A DNA stretch of 64,000 nt, from assembly GCA_011503125.2 (NCBI GenBank), contig WWBZ02000051.1, positions 3,968,001 to 4,032,000 of the forward strand, written 5' to 3'. The notes under the pieces were generated by a model. That model saw only the letters and a list, made by a program, of their open reading frames with translations, was not told the origin of the DNA and ran no database searches. Both the position numbers and the translations under genes were made by a program. This stretch comes from Botryosphaeria dothidea (taxonomy: Eukaryota; Ascomycota; Dothideomycetes; Botryosphaeriales; Botryosphaeriaceae). This document shows positions 34,337-45,537 of this stretch, in pieces (within the stretch, counting starts at the first letter, position 1; the number at the start of each line of letters is the position of its first letter).

Positions 34337-37300
34337 AGATAGATAGATAGATAAATTTATTTCTTCCCGATATAGCTTTCTTACGGGTCTATATAAGGCT
34401 AGCTATCTATAGTTATTTTACTCGAGAGGGAAAACCTTATCGCCTAGTAAAAACCTCTCCTTTCTATCTAGGCCTATTTATCTCTACTAGTTCTATTTTT
34501 CCTTCTTACTAGTAGCGGCTACTATAGTAGCTCTATATTCGCCTACTAGCTCTACCTCTTTAGTTCTTATCCTCGTAGTTATCCGGGTTCTAGTATTTCT
34601 AATAGTCCTTCTAGTTCCTCTTCTTAGTTATTCTCTTAGATTAGTTTCCTAGTAAGACTAAACTAACTAAGTAGCCCTAGGCGTAGGAACTAGCCTATTA
34701 CTACTTTAATCCTCTTTTTTATTAAGAGGAGAGAGTAGTAGTCCGTAGTCTCTACCCTTTAGAGTATCTATATTCTATTTTATTAGAAGTAGGGGTAGAA
34801 GAGAAGGATATACTTTAGGGTTTATCTATACTAGCCGTATAGATAGATAGGACTAAGATACTCTAGTACCTTACGCCTTAAGAGAAAGTTCTCTAATCTA
34901 ATATACTCTATACGTAGTAGGGTAGCGAGTATACTTTATAGCTTAGATAGTTCGCTATAAATTTATCTAATTTTTAGGTTCTACTATATACTTTAGGCTA
35001 CTAGTTTATCTTATCTTTCCTAGCTAGTAGACTTTATCTATCTCTTCTTCTACTTATTTCTATATACTATACGTAGCTTCGTTCGCTCTAAGAGACTCTA
35101 GTAGGTAGAGAGATAGTAGTTAAGAAGTAAGTTTATCTTTTTTCTAAGTAGGGTTCTTCTAGTAGGGCTAGTAGCGCCTCTAGTACTTAGAGTAGCCCGA
35201 GCTATCTATTTAATACTCTAGTAAGTTTCCTCTACTACTATTACGACTAGGCTATTCCTAGCTCTAATAGCCTAGGCTAGTACTAGTTCGTCTAGGTATA
35301 GTAAGAGTAGGGGAATTCCTATCTTATACTCTAAGGTTTATATACTAGTTAACTTATACGCCCCTAAGATAGTACGTAAGTACTAGTTTTAGATCTTCTT
35401 TAGTAGCTAGATAGTTATTTTTCTCTACTCTAGGATTTCCTCTAGGATATACTATACTCTATAGCCGTAGGTAAGAACTAGCCTTACTACGGCCGTATAG
35501 ATATAACGAGCTTTAGTAAATAAGGCTTCCTAGGTAGACGCTACGAGTCTAGAGAGAGATATATACTATTTAATTATCTTAGCTCCTATTTTTCTAATAT
35601 AGAGCCTCTATCTAAGCTTATTATCTACGTAGACTCCTAAAATCTTAATTATAGGCTCTAGGTATCTAGTAAATCTAGGGATACGGATCTCTACTACTAT
35701 ATTAAATCTCCTTAGTTTTCTTATAAAATAAATAAGATAATACTTATCGGGCGAGAAAGCTAACCCGTAGGTAGCTACCTAGTACTCGTAAATTTAATAT
35801 ACTCCCTCTAGTATCCTATAGTTCTATTCTATAGATCTACTAAAGGTTAGAATATTAGTATTATTAACGAATCTAAGAAGGAAGGTATTACTTCTACGTA
35901 GCTATATAAGTAGATTAGAAGTAAAGAATAGGTAGAGTATCGGCGATAGTAAGAATTCCTAGAAAATCTCGGTTAAGATCTAGATTAGTAGACTAGTAAA
36001 GTCTCCGAAGGATAGCTAAGTAGTACGGTCCTATAGAAAGAATCGGGTAAATCTTTCTACCTATTCTAGGAGTTTTACTATTCTTATATTATAGAGAAGC
36101 CTTCTATAAGATACGTAGTTATATACTCCTAAGATATCTAGGCTAAGAACTAAAGCTACTAGCCCTAGGTCTTATACTTAGATAGTATAGATCTATTCTA
36201 TAAGTAGATTAAGAGCTACTACTACGGATCTATTTCTCCTAGCTTCTATCTATATATTAGGAAGTAGGCTATATACTTTAATAGCCTAGAAGATTCTATC
36301 TACTATAATTCTCTTAAGTAGCTTCTCTAGCGTATTAAGTAAAGTAATTAGCTTAAATAACTTAGCTTTAGTATAGTTATTCCTCTATAGTTTTTTAAGG
36401 ACTATAGTAATAGAGCTTTTAAACTATCTAGAATAGTATCTAAGTACGAGGTATTTCTAGAAGAGCCTAGTAAGGGGTCTTCTTAGTATCTTAGCGTATT
36501 ACTTTAAGAACCTATTAGTAATATTATCTAGGCCTAGTACCTTATTTAGAGGAAGCTTCTTAATAATATAGAGAATCTACTCTTTAGTAAGGTCTTAGAG
36601 AATCTCTACTAGTACTAGGTATATATATCTATCTAAGTCTAAGAGGTTAGTAGTCCTAGAAGGTAGAAAGAACTAGTTAGTAAAAATTTCTACCTTAGAC
36701 TAGTTATCGTAATATAGTTATTTATCTACTCTCTAGAGAGGTAGAAACTAAAATAGAGCTAGAGGTTCTAGTACTCTTATTCTTATCTACTTTAAGAGCT
36801 TCTAGAGTATAGATAGGTCCGAAGTAATCTTAGCTACTATTCTACGCTATACTTTTATTCTATCTCTTCTAATCTACCTTTTCTTACTATTAGTAATAGT
36901 TTAGTATACTATCTAGTTCTTCTTTCTTTCTATAGCCGTCTATTTTCTTCTAGCTACTTTAGTCTAGTATACTAGGTCCAAATACTTCTTTATCTATTAT
37001 ATAGAGGTCTAGGGCGAGGATCTCGCTATTAAAATAGTCTTTTAGATTATTCTTTAGATAGCCTTCTAAAGTAGTATAGTAAAGTAATCTAGGTCTACTT
37101 TAGTATTAAGAGGGGCTACTTTAAGATATTCGAGCTTTAATTAGAGTATATTATTAGTTCTCTTCTAGTCTACTTTCTTCTACTAGGGTCTTAGAAGGCG
37201 TAGTTCTACGAAGGTAGGAGAAAAATTAAGTATAGTAAGGATAGATAGGTAGTTAGAGAATAATTCGAGTTTCTAGCTAACTCTATAGCTAAGAATTCTC

Positions 37301-39473
37301 TTTTTTAGCTACCGTAATATAAAGATAAGATCTAAAGTACTCTCGCTACTACTATCTCGTCTAGTAATAGTACCCCTTAAAAGAGCTAGATTAAGATTAG
37401 TTACGGTAGCTATCTTAATTAGGTTATCCGCTAGGATATAGTATATTAGGAAGGTTATATCTTCCTAGATAGGATAGTAGAGGTTAAAGTCCCCTAGGAG
37501 AATATACTCTCCTAGTTTTCTAAGAACTTCCGATAGAAGAGATAGGATTTTTAGCGCTATACTAGTATAAGAGGCTAGCGGGGAATTATAGTAGTTATAG
37601 ATATAGATTATATATATTCTAGTAATAAGAAATAGTATAATAAAATCTAGTAAATAGAATATTACTTACTAGGAGTCGGGGCTAATAGCCTTACTTATAA
37701 AGAAGTAGGTTTTTACTACTCTCTTCTAGGGAAAAACTATATAGTAGATAGAATATCTTACTATTATCTTAACCCTCGGGTTTCTCTAAGGTTTCTAGAT
37801 AGCTAAAATATAGTAGATCTTTAGGTTTACTTTCTTAAAGAGCGGGAGTATTACTCTATTCTTACTTTTATAAACGTTATACTATATAATAGAGAGAGAG
37901 CCTATATCTAATATTAACTTCCTTCTATCTCTAGGTCCGGCTACGAGAGAGCTAATAGTATAGGCTATAAGAAGAGAGTTCCCGCGGGCTTCTCTAAGGC
38001 GTATTATAAGCTATTAAGTCCGGTAAACCTTATTTAGTTAGAAGGCGGAGGGCGGCTTAAGTCTCTTAGCCTACCTAGTCCCCTCTTAACCGACTTCTTC
38101 TTCCTAATTCTCTTTCTTAGTCTAACGGTTAACTAATTAGTTTAAGGCTATATTTTAGTTATTAGGGGTCCTTTCTAGTGCCTTTCTAGTACTACTAGGC
38201 GGGCCTAGACGGCCTTAGTATAGTAGGCTCTACGTACTAGATAGGAGTTACTCTAGGCTATATATCTTTAAGAGTAGTTTACGTACTATATACTTTTCTT
38301 AGAGTAGTTCCTAGTATTATATACCTTACTATACTATCCGTACTTTTCCTTCTTTTTATAATAGTTAGTAATATAACCGTAGGCCTAGTACTTAAAATAC
38401 TAGGTTACTATAAAGACTACGTTATAGTACTACGCTATATAGATAGTAAAGTTAATAATAAGCCTCTTATTAATAATCTAGTTAGCGGTTTTAAGGTTTA
38501 TAGTACTAAGGATAATAGCCGAGTAAGTTTTTCTCTTTAGAAGCTTTCTCTTTAGCTAGACTAGCTTACTAATACGTAGTTCTAGATATAGAGATAGATT
38601 TTACTTCTAGATAGTTTAGATAGCTTAGAAGTCTATAGTATCGATTTCTTCTTAAGAAACGTTATATACTAGTACTAAGTATAGCTACTAGTTAGGCCTA
38701 ACTTCTTTTCCTAGTTCTATAGTCTATTTCTAGTTCTAGAGAAGGGCTATTCTAGTTACTTTATCTAGTATAAAGATTCTAACGTCTCTACTAGGGAGCT
38801 TCTTAGTAGTAAATACTTTCTTATACGCCTAGCTTTTTTCTATCTAAATCTTTCTAATAATTATCTTATTTAAGAGCTTAGCTATTTCTTATCTATTTAC
38901 TATCTCTAGAAAGTAGAGAATAAGTTTAGTAGTAGCTAGGGGGGTAGGAGGCTTCGGGGCTACTTAGGCTATAATTTATATTTAACTACGAGTATTAGGT
39001 ATAGATATAGAGGTAGCCTAGATACGGTTAACTATCTTTTAGACCTATTAAACCTCTTTAAGAATATTTTTAAGGCCTAGCTTCTTAGTAGCTACCTTCT
39101 AGTAGATAGTAATATAATTCTAGAAGATTATCTTAGTAATATCGAGAAAATTTTTTACCTAGCTAGAGAGGACTAAAGAGAGGCTAGCGGATGTTTATAG
39201 GGCTTAGAGGAGGGTATCTACTATTTTTAAGGCTCTCTTAACGTATTCTACGCTATACTAGGTACTCTACGGTTTCTTAGAGATATATTAGGGCTAAGTA
39301 GAGGTAGTTACTAGGAGAGGCTATTCGCCTCTTCCTATATTCTCTATATTAACTACTTCGCGGCTATAGTTATCTTAAGTACTATTTTAGAACTCGCGAA
39401 GCCTAGAAGAGTCTCTAGGGCCCTCTTCCGGCGCCGTAGCTTAGAGTCGATTTTTTAGTATAGTTATATTTTT
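34337..39473 (-). mobile_element. LINE-A, full length (5.1 kb), heavily RIP-mutated
   Basis: Colinear with 10644-15778 over its whole length, with the tail at 34337 and the 5' end near 39473. The target duplication tcttcttatatatagat is at 34320-34336 and 39474-39490. ORF1 lies at about 39468-38040 and ORF2 at about 37920-34550. RIP has destroyed both frames and the start codons; most zinc-knuckle Cys codons are changed. Its length is within a few bases of the 10.6-kb copy, so the family length is about 5.14 kb. Confidence 0.93.
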
Positions 39474-39490
39474 TCTTCTTATATATAGAT

Positions 39491-40347
39491 TTTTAGTTAA
39501 AAGTAATACTATTATTTCGGCTTTGCTACCTTATACCGCTAGCTTTAAAAAGCTAAGATCTTTACGAAACTTAATCTTCGTAGAGTATTTAATTTAATTC
39601 GTATTCGAGAAGGCGATAAATATCTTACTATCTTTCGTACTCGTTACGATCTTTTTAAGTATACCGTTATACCCTTTAGTTTAACTAACGCCCCGGCTAC
39701 TTATTAATAATTCGTTAACGATATATTTTAAATATTTCTAGATAGATTTTACGTAGTCTATCTAGACGACGTCTTAATTTACTCTAAGAATCGAGAGAAA
39801 TACGACTAATACGTTCGATTAGTTCTTAAAACGCTTCTCTAAGTAGTATTACGGTTTAAACCCTAAGGGTGCCTTAGATAGATCCTGCGGCGAGACCTTA
39901 GGTTAAGAGGACCCTAAAGCTTAATAAAGCTTAATAAGAAAACCCTATAACTCGCTACTAATAAAAGGGACTCTAGAGAGATATATAAGTAGCGCTATCT
40001 TACTTAAACCTTTCTTTCTTTTCTCTTTAGCTTAGTCTTCTCGTAGATAGTAATGCTACTATATTTCCGCGAGTACACCGGATACAAGCTATTACAAGTA
40101 GGCCTTTATATAAAAGGCGAGAAGTACGAGTTCTTCGTTACCTTAACTAAGTTTCTTAGATTCGTTATTTCTTCTAAAGGACTTAGTATAGACCCGGCTA
40201 AGATCGATACCGTTAAGAATTAGAAAGTACCTAGGAACGTTACTAATATTTAGTCTTTTCTTAGTTTTACTAATTTTTATCGCCGATTTATTAAGAAATA
40301 CTCGAGACTCGCTACTTCTTTATTTTAGTTACTATATAAGGAGAAAG
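39491..40347 (+). pseudogene. Gypsy reverse transcriptase fragment (Ty3-D)
   Basis: A plus-strand RT reading: [18 protein letters not shown] near 39560, [14 protein letters not shown] near 39630, LTNAPATY near 39690, and YLDDVLIYS near 39760 with the catalytic aspartates intact. After the solo LTR (39847-40096) it continues with GLYIKGEKYEFFVT near 40105 and FYRRFIKKYSRLA near 40280. It differs from the Ty3-A RT at many residues and overlaps the Ty3-C region at 24190, so it is a separate element. Both ends are cut, by a LINE on the left and a SINE on the right. Confidence 0.82.
39847..40096. repeat. Solo LTR of Ty3-B, inverted, in Ty3-D RT
   Basis: Full 250-bp Ty3-B LTR in the opposite orientation to 7864-8113, from tattacgg to gctattaca. 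The perfect target duplication agtag is at 39842-39846 and 40097-40101. The RT reading resumes right after it. Confidence 0.93.
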
Positions 40348-40955
40348 GCGGGGTAGTATACTAGTAGGGTATACTTTTACGGTAACCTAGCCTTTCTAGG
40401 GTAGCATAGATTCTAAGTTCGAATCTTAGACCGCTTACCTACTCGTAGCATATACGTCCCACGTTAAAAGTATACGTACCCGCGTTCTCCCTAGCGGTAA
40501 TAAGGGGGAAAATCTATAGGTAGTTAGGGTGGGCCATAAGTGGCATGTACGTCCCACTATAAAAGTATACGTACCCGCGTTCTCTCTAGCGGTAATAAGG
40601 GGGAGAAGGGCTAGCTAGGCGCTTCTAAAAATAAATTTTAAGAGCGCTTTACCAGCGCTTATAAATAGATAAGCCGGGACTTCTTACGGCTTAGTCTTAA
40701 GATTTATAGTTACCTCTCTCTATAGTTCCTCCCTCTTAGCTACTCTTCCTACTTTAGACACCGCTACTAGTATATAGAAAAACCATACTAAATAGAGTAT
40801 CTACGGATACTACCATTGTAGATAGGGAAGGTTTTTACCCGGGCTATCCTAAGAAAGTAGCCACGGTTTCCCCTTCCATATACCCTTACAGATAGCCATA
40901 GCTGCATGGACCCGTAAGGAAGCTAAATCAGCTTAATTGAATTTATCTATCTATC
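40348..40955 (+). mobile_element. SINE copy 4, lightly mutated
   Basis: From gcggggtagtatac with the T-arm-like gttcgaatc at about 40417 to a tatc tail. The last part reads ggacccgtaaggaagctaaa, which is closer to the LINE-A 3' end than in the other SINEs. It replaces the right end of the Ty3-D fragment and abuts a copia-type LTR. I see no target duplication. Confidence 0.88.
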
Positions 40956-41176
40956 TATAATAAAAATTAGATAGGAAGCGGAGGATCTCATTTGTCCAGC
41001 GAAAAGGTGGCTACTCCACCCGTCAACAAGCCCCATGGGAGGCAAAACTGGCTGTAAAGCTAGTACAGATAGACGTTAATGCAACTACTACTACTACTAC
41101 TACAACCTCCCTCTCAGGAGACAGGCAGAATCTACTCTCTTTTCTGACCTCACACTCTTTACTCTCAAATCCAACA
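40956..41176. repeat. LTR of a second copia-like family (Ty1-B), 221 bp
   Basis: Starts tataataaaaattag and ends ctcaaatccaaca. It matches 54291-54523, which has the same start. An (act)n microsatellite lies at about 41088-41102. The last 74 bp (41103-41176) are almost identical to the last 74 bp of the Ty1-A LTR at 45464-45537, while the rest is unrelated. No internal region is attached, so it is a solo LTR or a remnant. Confidence 0.65.
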
Positions 41177-41598
41177 AGAATCGAACATCTTTCCACAAGC
41201 TATCTCTATACCGCTGCCATCGCAACACATTCACTCATTATGATTGATTCACCTATTTTATTCTATCAATTTGCTTATGCTGCCGGCCAACACCACAGGC
41301 TCATCACGGGCACGTTGAGGCATAGATAAGCATCTGTTGGATATCACTCGTTTTGAAGACTATTTATATCTCGCCATGTAGCTTAGCTACAATCACTTGT
41401 ATAAGAGGCAAGTGGGTCACCTAACCTCTTCCTCTCCATACCAATTATAAATGAATTATCATTCATTAACAGTGCAATAGTATCCCAAAGGCGTAGAACT
41501 AGCTTAACGTGAGTAGCATAGCTATCCTAGAAACAATTTCAAGACTCCTCCAACGCTAGTACCCCTTCAACCAATCAGTGCCGAGAGAAAAGGACTTC
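41177..41598. other. Low-copy intergenic sequence downstream of the small gene
   Basis: Normal CA/TG content, and no repeat of it elsewhere in the window. It holds a short hairpin, aatgaat-tatc-attcatt, near 41450. I see no gene. It would contain the 3' UTR and polyadenylation site of the minus-strand gene that ends at 41599. Confidence 0.5.
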
Positions 41599-42081
41599 TT
41601 ATCCTTGGAATAGTTGAATAGTTCCTTTTGGATTGACAGTCAGGTAGACGGTAGCTCCATCCAGGTGTTTCAAAACATTAAATTGGTCAATAAAACATTC
41701 GGTCGAGCCTTGAGTGAACTGGTAAGAATATGTTTGATCCTTTTCCTGAATAGCGACGCAGGCTGGCAAGGACGTCTTGTAGCTGTCGGCAAGGATAACG
41801 TTGAAAATAGGATCCGGATTGGTGCTCGTAGTTTCCCAGTTAATTGACGCGACGACGACAAAGACATTGTTCTGCGTCGACCCGCACTGACCCATGTGAT
41901 TTTCAGGCGTAGTGCATTCGAACTTCGTCATCTGAGTCGTCCCAGTTCCGGTTAGGCTAGGCAAGCCTGTATTCCCGGTGCAGCTGTCAACCTGTTGGCA
42001 CCCTTGTGGGTTTCCAACGGCGGCCATGAGACCAGCAGTACCAGCACCGCTCGCTGGGAGAATGGGAAGACCGACGTCCAT
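41599..42081 (-). CDS. Hypothetical small cysteine-rich protein (160 aa), possible host gene
   Basis: An intact 160-codon frame from ATG at 42081, the longest stop-free frame in the window, lying in the only region without heavy RIP. The protein has six Cys (residues about 28, 34, 55, 66, 107 and 129), spaced as if in pairs. The N-terminus is Gly/Ala-rich (MDVGLPILPASGAGTAG) and the middle is rich in Ser/Thr/Asn, with beta-type stretches such as NNVFVVVASINWE and DGATVYLTVN. I see no clear signal peptide or membrane segment. An upstream exon is possible, since AG acceptor-like sites precede the ATG, but I found no start codon to support one. I do not recognise the family. A small Cys-rich protein in a RIP-rich region resembles fungal effector candidates, which is inference from context only. 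Confidence 0.55.
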   Translation of the reverse strand: MDVGLPILPASGAGTAGLMAAVGNPQGCQQVDSCTGNTGLPSLTGTGTTQMTKFECTTPENHMGQCGSTQNNVFVVVASINWETTSTNPDPIFNVILADSYKTSLPACVAIQEKDQTYSYQFTQGSTECFIDQFNVLKHLDGATVYLTVNPKGTIQLFQG

Positions 42082-45000
42082 CTTCGATATTCCTTTAGAA
42101 ATATTAGCAGAATTTAAGGGAATTTTATATCGTAGGTAGCGTTACAACTAGTGGTAGTGAAGATATTTTGACACGCAAGATAGCGAAGTAATTTCTAGTG
42201 ATTATAGTAAAGAGTACTGGCGTAGTAATAATAAATGCTACTTAAGAGGTAGGAAAGATAGAGAGTACTAAAGTAGTAGAGGGATACTCACTTAAATACC
42301 TGAATAATTTCTATATATAATCTTAAAGCTTAGAACTATAGGCTAGAGCTAAAATAAGACGAAAATAAACGTAGAGTTAAACTAGTAAAATATATTGACT
42401 TCTGATAAAGTAAATGCGATAAATTAGTTATAATGAGTGAATAACTGACTAAGTCCTTGAGTAACTAGAGACTATCTACGACTTAATAGAAGTAGTTAAT
42501 AAATTATTAGACTAATGACAAATATTAAAAATAGTATTAATACCATGATAGTCGAACTTGTGTATGAAACCTGGTATTAATTTCTATTAACTTCTGCTAA
42601 TCCCTAAAAGCGCTCATACTATTAACTCTTAGAAGGTAAGCCTATATAGACTTAATGTTCTAAAAGTAGACCTCTTAAGTTTGGGCATCTATATATCGGA
42701 TTTATGACTGTAAACGAAGAAGGATGCTCGTAAATGCTCGTCTATTCTCGTATTTTGCTGCGACTTCTGAAGGAGGACCATCATTAAAGTCGACTTCATA
42801 GTACTTGATTTGCCCTTAACCTATAGGAGTCCGTAGCATCCGGTTTCCCATTTAATATACTTTTCGTGATTAAGAAGCTAATCATAGGGATTAAATGCTA
42901 TGTGTATCTGGTCTCATCCTGAGTTTTCCTCGGTAAGGGCAAGCGATTTCAGGCATAATTTGATAGTGTCAGCATACTTTTTGAAGCTCTTTGCGAGAAA
43001 GTGGTCAACTCTTCCTTATTGAGAGAAATTTCGCGAGATGAACGAGAAGTTAGTCTAATATAAACAGCAGTCCTTAGTATTTTTTTTAAATGGTTAAGAC
43101 TAACTATTTAGATTTGCGTCTAAAAGTCTTTTATTAAGGATGGGACCGCGTTCCCCCGAAACCGGACCGGGGAATCTTTCACAATGTTGTATTTACACAT
43201 CCTCCTTCGAATGTGTGAATTTAACAAGCTCGGAATGGGTTTTATACACATATTTAGTGAAATTCTCGGCAATCTCCGAGTCCTTGCCATGAGTCGCCAA
43301 GCTTCGATCGACCAGAACAGACTTAGCTGTATAGTATACTATTTTAGCTGTATAGTATACTATTGATAGTGATGAAACATACCGTTACTGCTGTTAGATA
43401 TTGCATAGTTTTGAAGAAAGAGATAACTGCGGGGTCTTTGAATCTGGAACCTGCGCGCATTGGAGTGCAACACCTCGGAATTTTTCCCAAGGTTTTCGGT
43501 GGGGAGGACGCCCAAATAGAGAGGAAGGGTTTTTAAAAAGGTTTCCCCCCTCATATAAAATAACCTTTTGTAAAATCTTTTTTAATGAACTTAGTTTGAA
43601 AGTAAACTAAAACCCTTATTAATTACCTGGTCCTGCATAAGAGTAAAATAATTCTAACATTAATTTTAAAGAAACCCGACTAAATTACGCTTATTACTAC
43701 AGACTTATAAAGCTAACTCCTTACGGTTATTATATAAAAATCTTTCCTTTCTAGCAGGGGTACTCTCCTAAAGTATAACTAGAAATTCTATATTGTTGAA
43801 TTGTTGATGAACAACGATAATCTATTGATGATCGGCATAAAGAGGAAGAGGGTAGGTGTCAACCAGAATCCCCTTATTTCTCAGGCAGTACTTCGTATTC
43901 AGTTTAGTGTCAAACTCCAAGTACCTTCGCTTTCTTTGCCGCGATCAGTTGCCGAGCTCTCTTTACTTTTTCTTATACACCAAGGCGAAAATCTCACTCA
44001 AACTGTTGAATTGTGGATTATTCGCATTACCAGATGATGAGTGGCATGAGGAGGAGGGTAGGTGACCCTGCAGCCTCTTATATAGTAGCTATCTAGCAAA
44101 TTTTCGCTGTTGATCCTTGGTACAATAAGACCCTGTTTCTCCTAACAGTTCATAGTCCAACACAAACGCCTTCTCAAACACTGCACACGCAATCTACCAC
44201 TTTGCTTTATCACGTTACTTCTTAAGAATCATGTATTTAAGAACCTACTCTAGCTGCTCATTCCAAGAATTAGTAGTGTACAATTTAATCGCTTTGCACT
44301 GTTTAATAGTAGGTAACCCGCTTGCCTCTCATAAGAGTAATAATAACTAAGCTATTATGAAACGGTGCGAGAAAGAAGACGCCGCTTGTTTTCTTATTAT
44401 TGCTACTAAGGTCTGCTATATACATGTAATAATCGGATTTACGGAAATACGCATAATAGGAGTAAATGAGGTGTGTAGGGGTAAGTGTATGGTGCGACAA
44501 AAAGTAAAGAAAGAACGCGTGTATAAACAAAAGCAAATAAAGTATGTGATTACGGGCCAATATAGTGATATTAATGATAATAATGGATTTATAGACCGTC
44601 CCAGCCGCCGAAGGCAGCTGTACGGCATTGTTACGCTAGGTCTTAAGGAATAAAGGAGCTTAAGGGACTTAGGTATCGGGGAGGTGCACAGCGTCTAAGG
44701 GTTTTGCTACCGCTATCGGGATATTACTTGTACAGGGGGATAGCAGCCGTAGTTAGGTAGGGAAGGTAAATAAGGTAGGTGTTAAGCAATAATTGGAATT
44801 GACTACGAAGGTCCTATCTACTATAAGTGTGTGTAGTCTATATATATCTAGAAAAGTAGTACGCTAAGGGGAGTAAGACTCTGTAAGGGCGTCGGAGTTT
44901 AAGGGAGTAAGATGGTCGCGTTATTCCTGTGGGTCGGGCGGCAAATAGTTAAGGGTATTACTATAGGTCCGGACTTTTAGTTGTTTCTAATCCGTAGGGT

Positions 45001-45298
45001 TGCCTAAGATCGAGCGACCGTGCTATTCTTTATCGCTTATTATATCTCGAACGAGTGTCTATAGTAGAGTCCGTAACACTATCTCCTCCCTAGGGATCTT
45101 CGACCCGAAGATCTATAAGTATCTCTCGTGTCTTACGTTGTTACTTACTTCTATAAGTCCCTCGTTATACCCTCTTTACGTTCTCGTCCCCGGTCGTCTT
45201 CCCCCGCGCCTTCTTATACCCCCTATTATCCGAAAACTATTTCTTATAAGACTCTATAGCGCGTTATCCAGTCTTAAGGGGAAACTATACCTCCTTAT
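42082..45298. other. Low-copy, lightly mutated island without a recognised gene
   Basis: About 3.2 kb with ordinary CA/TG content and AT-rich patches. Several ORFs of 60-100 codons occur (for example 44357-44653 plus, 98 aa), but none shows a recognisable domain or is supported by context. From about 44640 to 45298 TA-rich, CA-poor sequence returns, so that part may be old repeat. The upstream region of the 160-aa gene lies at about 42082-42500. I see no tRNA or other RNA gene. Confidence 0.5.
43323..43364. repeat. Perfect 21-bp tandem duplication
   Basis: Two identical 21-bp units, 43323-43343 and 43344-43364. Each contains the palindrome atagtatactat. Such a site could bind a dimeric protein or be replication slippage; nothing else indicates which. 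Confidence 0.8.
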
Positions 45299-45537
45299 TG
45301 TCAGACTATTTCCTTACTGCCTCAGATATCACTCATTTCTAGAATCTTCTCACGGAAACATGGAAGGCATCAATCATGCCCAATATCCTCGGATCAACAC
45401 TTCCTCGGATATCTACACTCCCTCGGTTATTTAGTTATCACTTATATATATAAGCAAGCCTACCAACCTCCCTCTCAGGAGACAGGCAGAATCTACTCTC
45501 TTTTCTAACCTCACACTCTTTACTCTCAAATCCAACA
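45299..45537 (+). repeat. Ty1-A 5' LTR (239 bp)
   Basis: Starts tgtcagactattt, ends ctcaaatccaaca, and is homologous to 51797-52037. A TATA-like run, acttatatatataagc, sits near 45441. Directly inside, gttatgagcccgg (45538-45550) is where a tRNA primer site is expected; I cannot assign the tRNA. Confidence 0.88.

Noticed and set aside
44357..44653. 98-codon plus-strand frame in the island
   Set aside because: No recognisable domain, and overlapping frames of 70-85 codons lie on the minus strand. Without transcript data it cannot be told from chance.
45000..45434. 144-codon plus-strand frame
   Set aside because: It runs into the Ty1-A 5' LTR (from 45299) and its sequence is low-complexity Leu/Ser/Tyr-rich with no domain. 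Chance frame.
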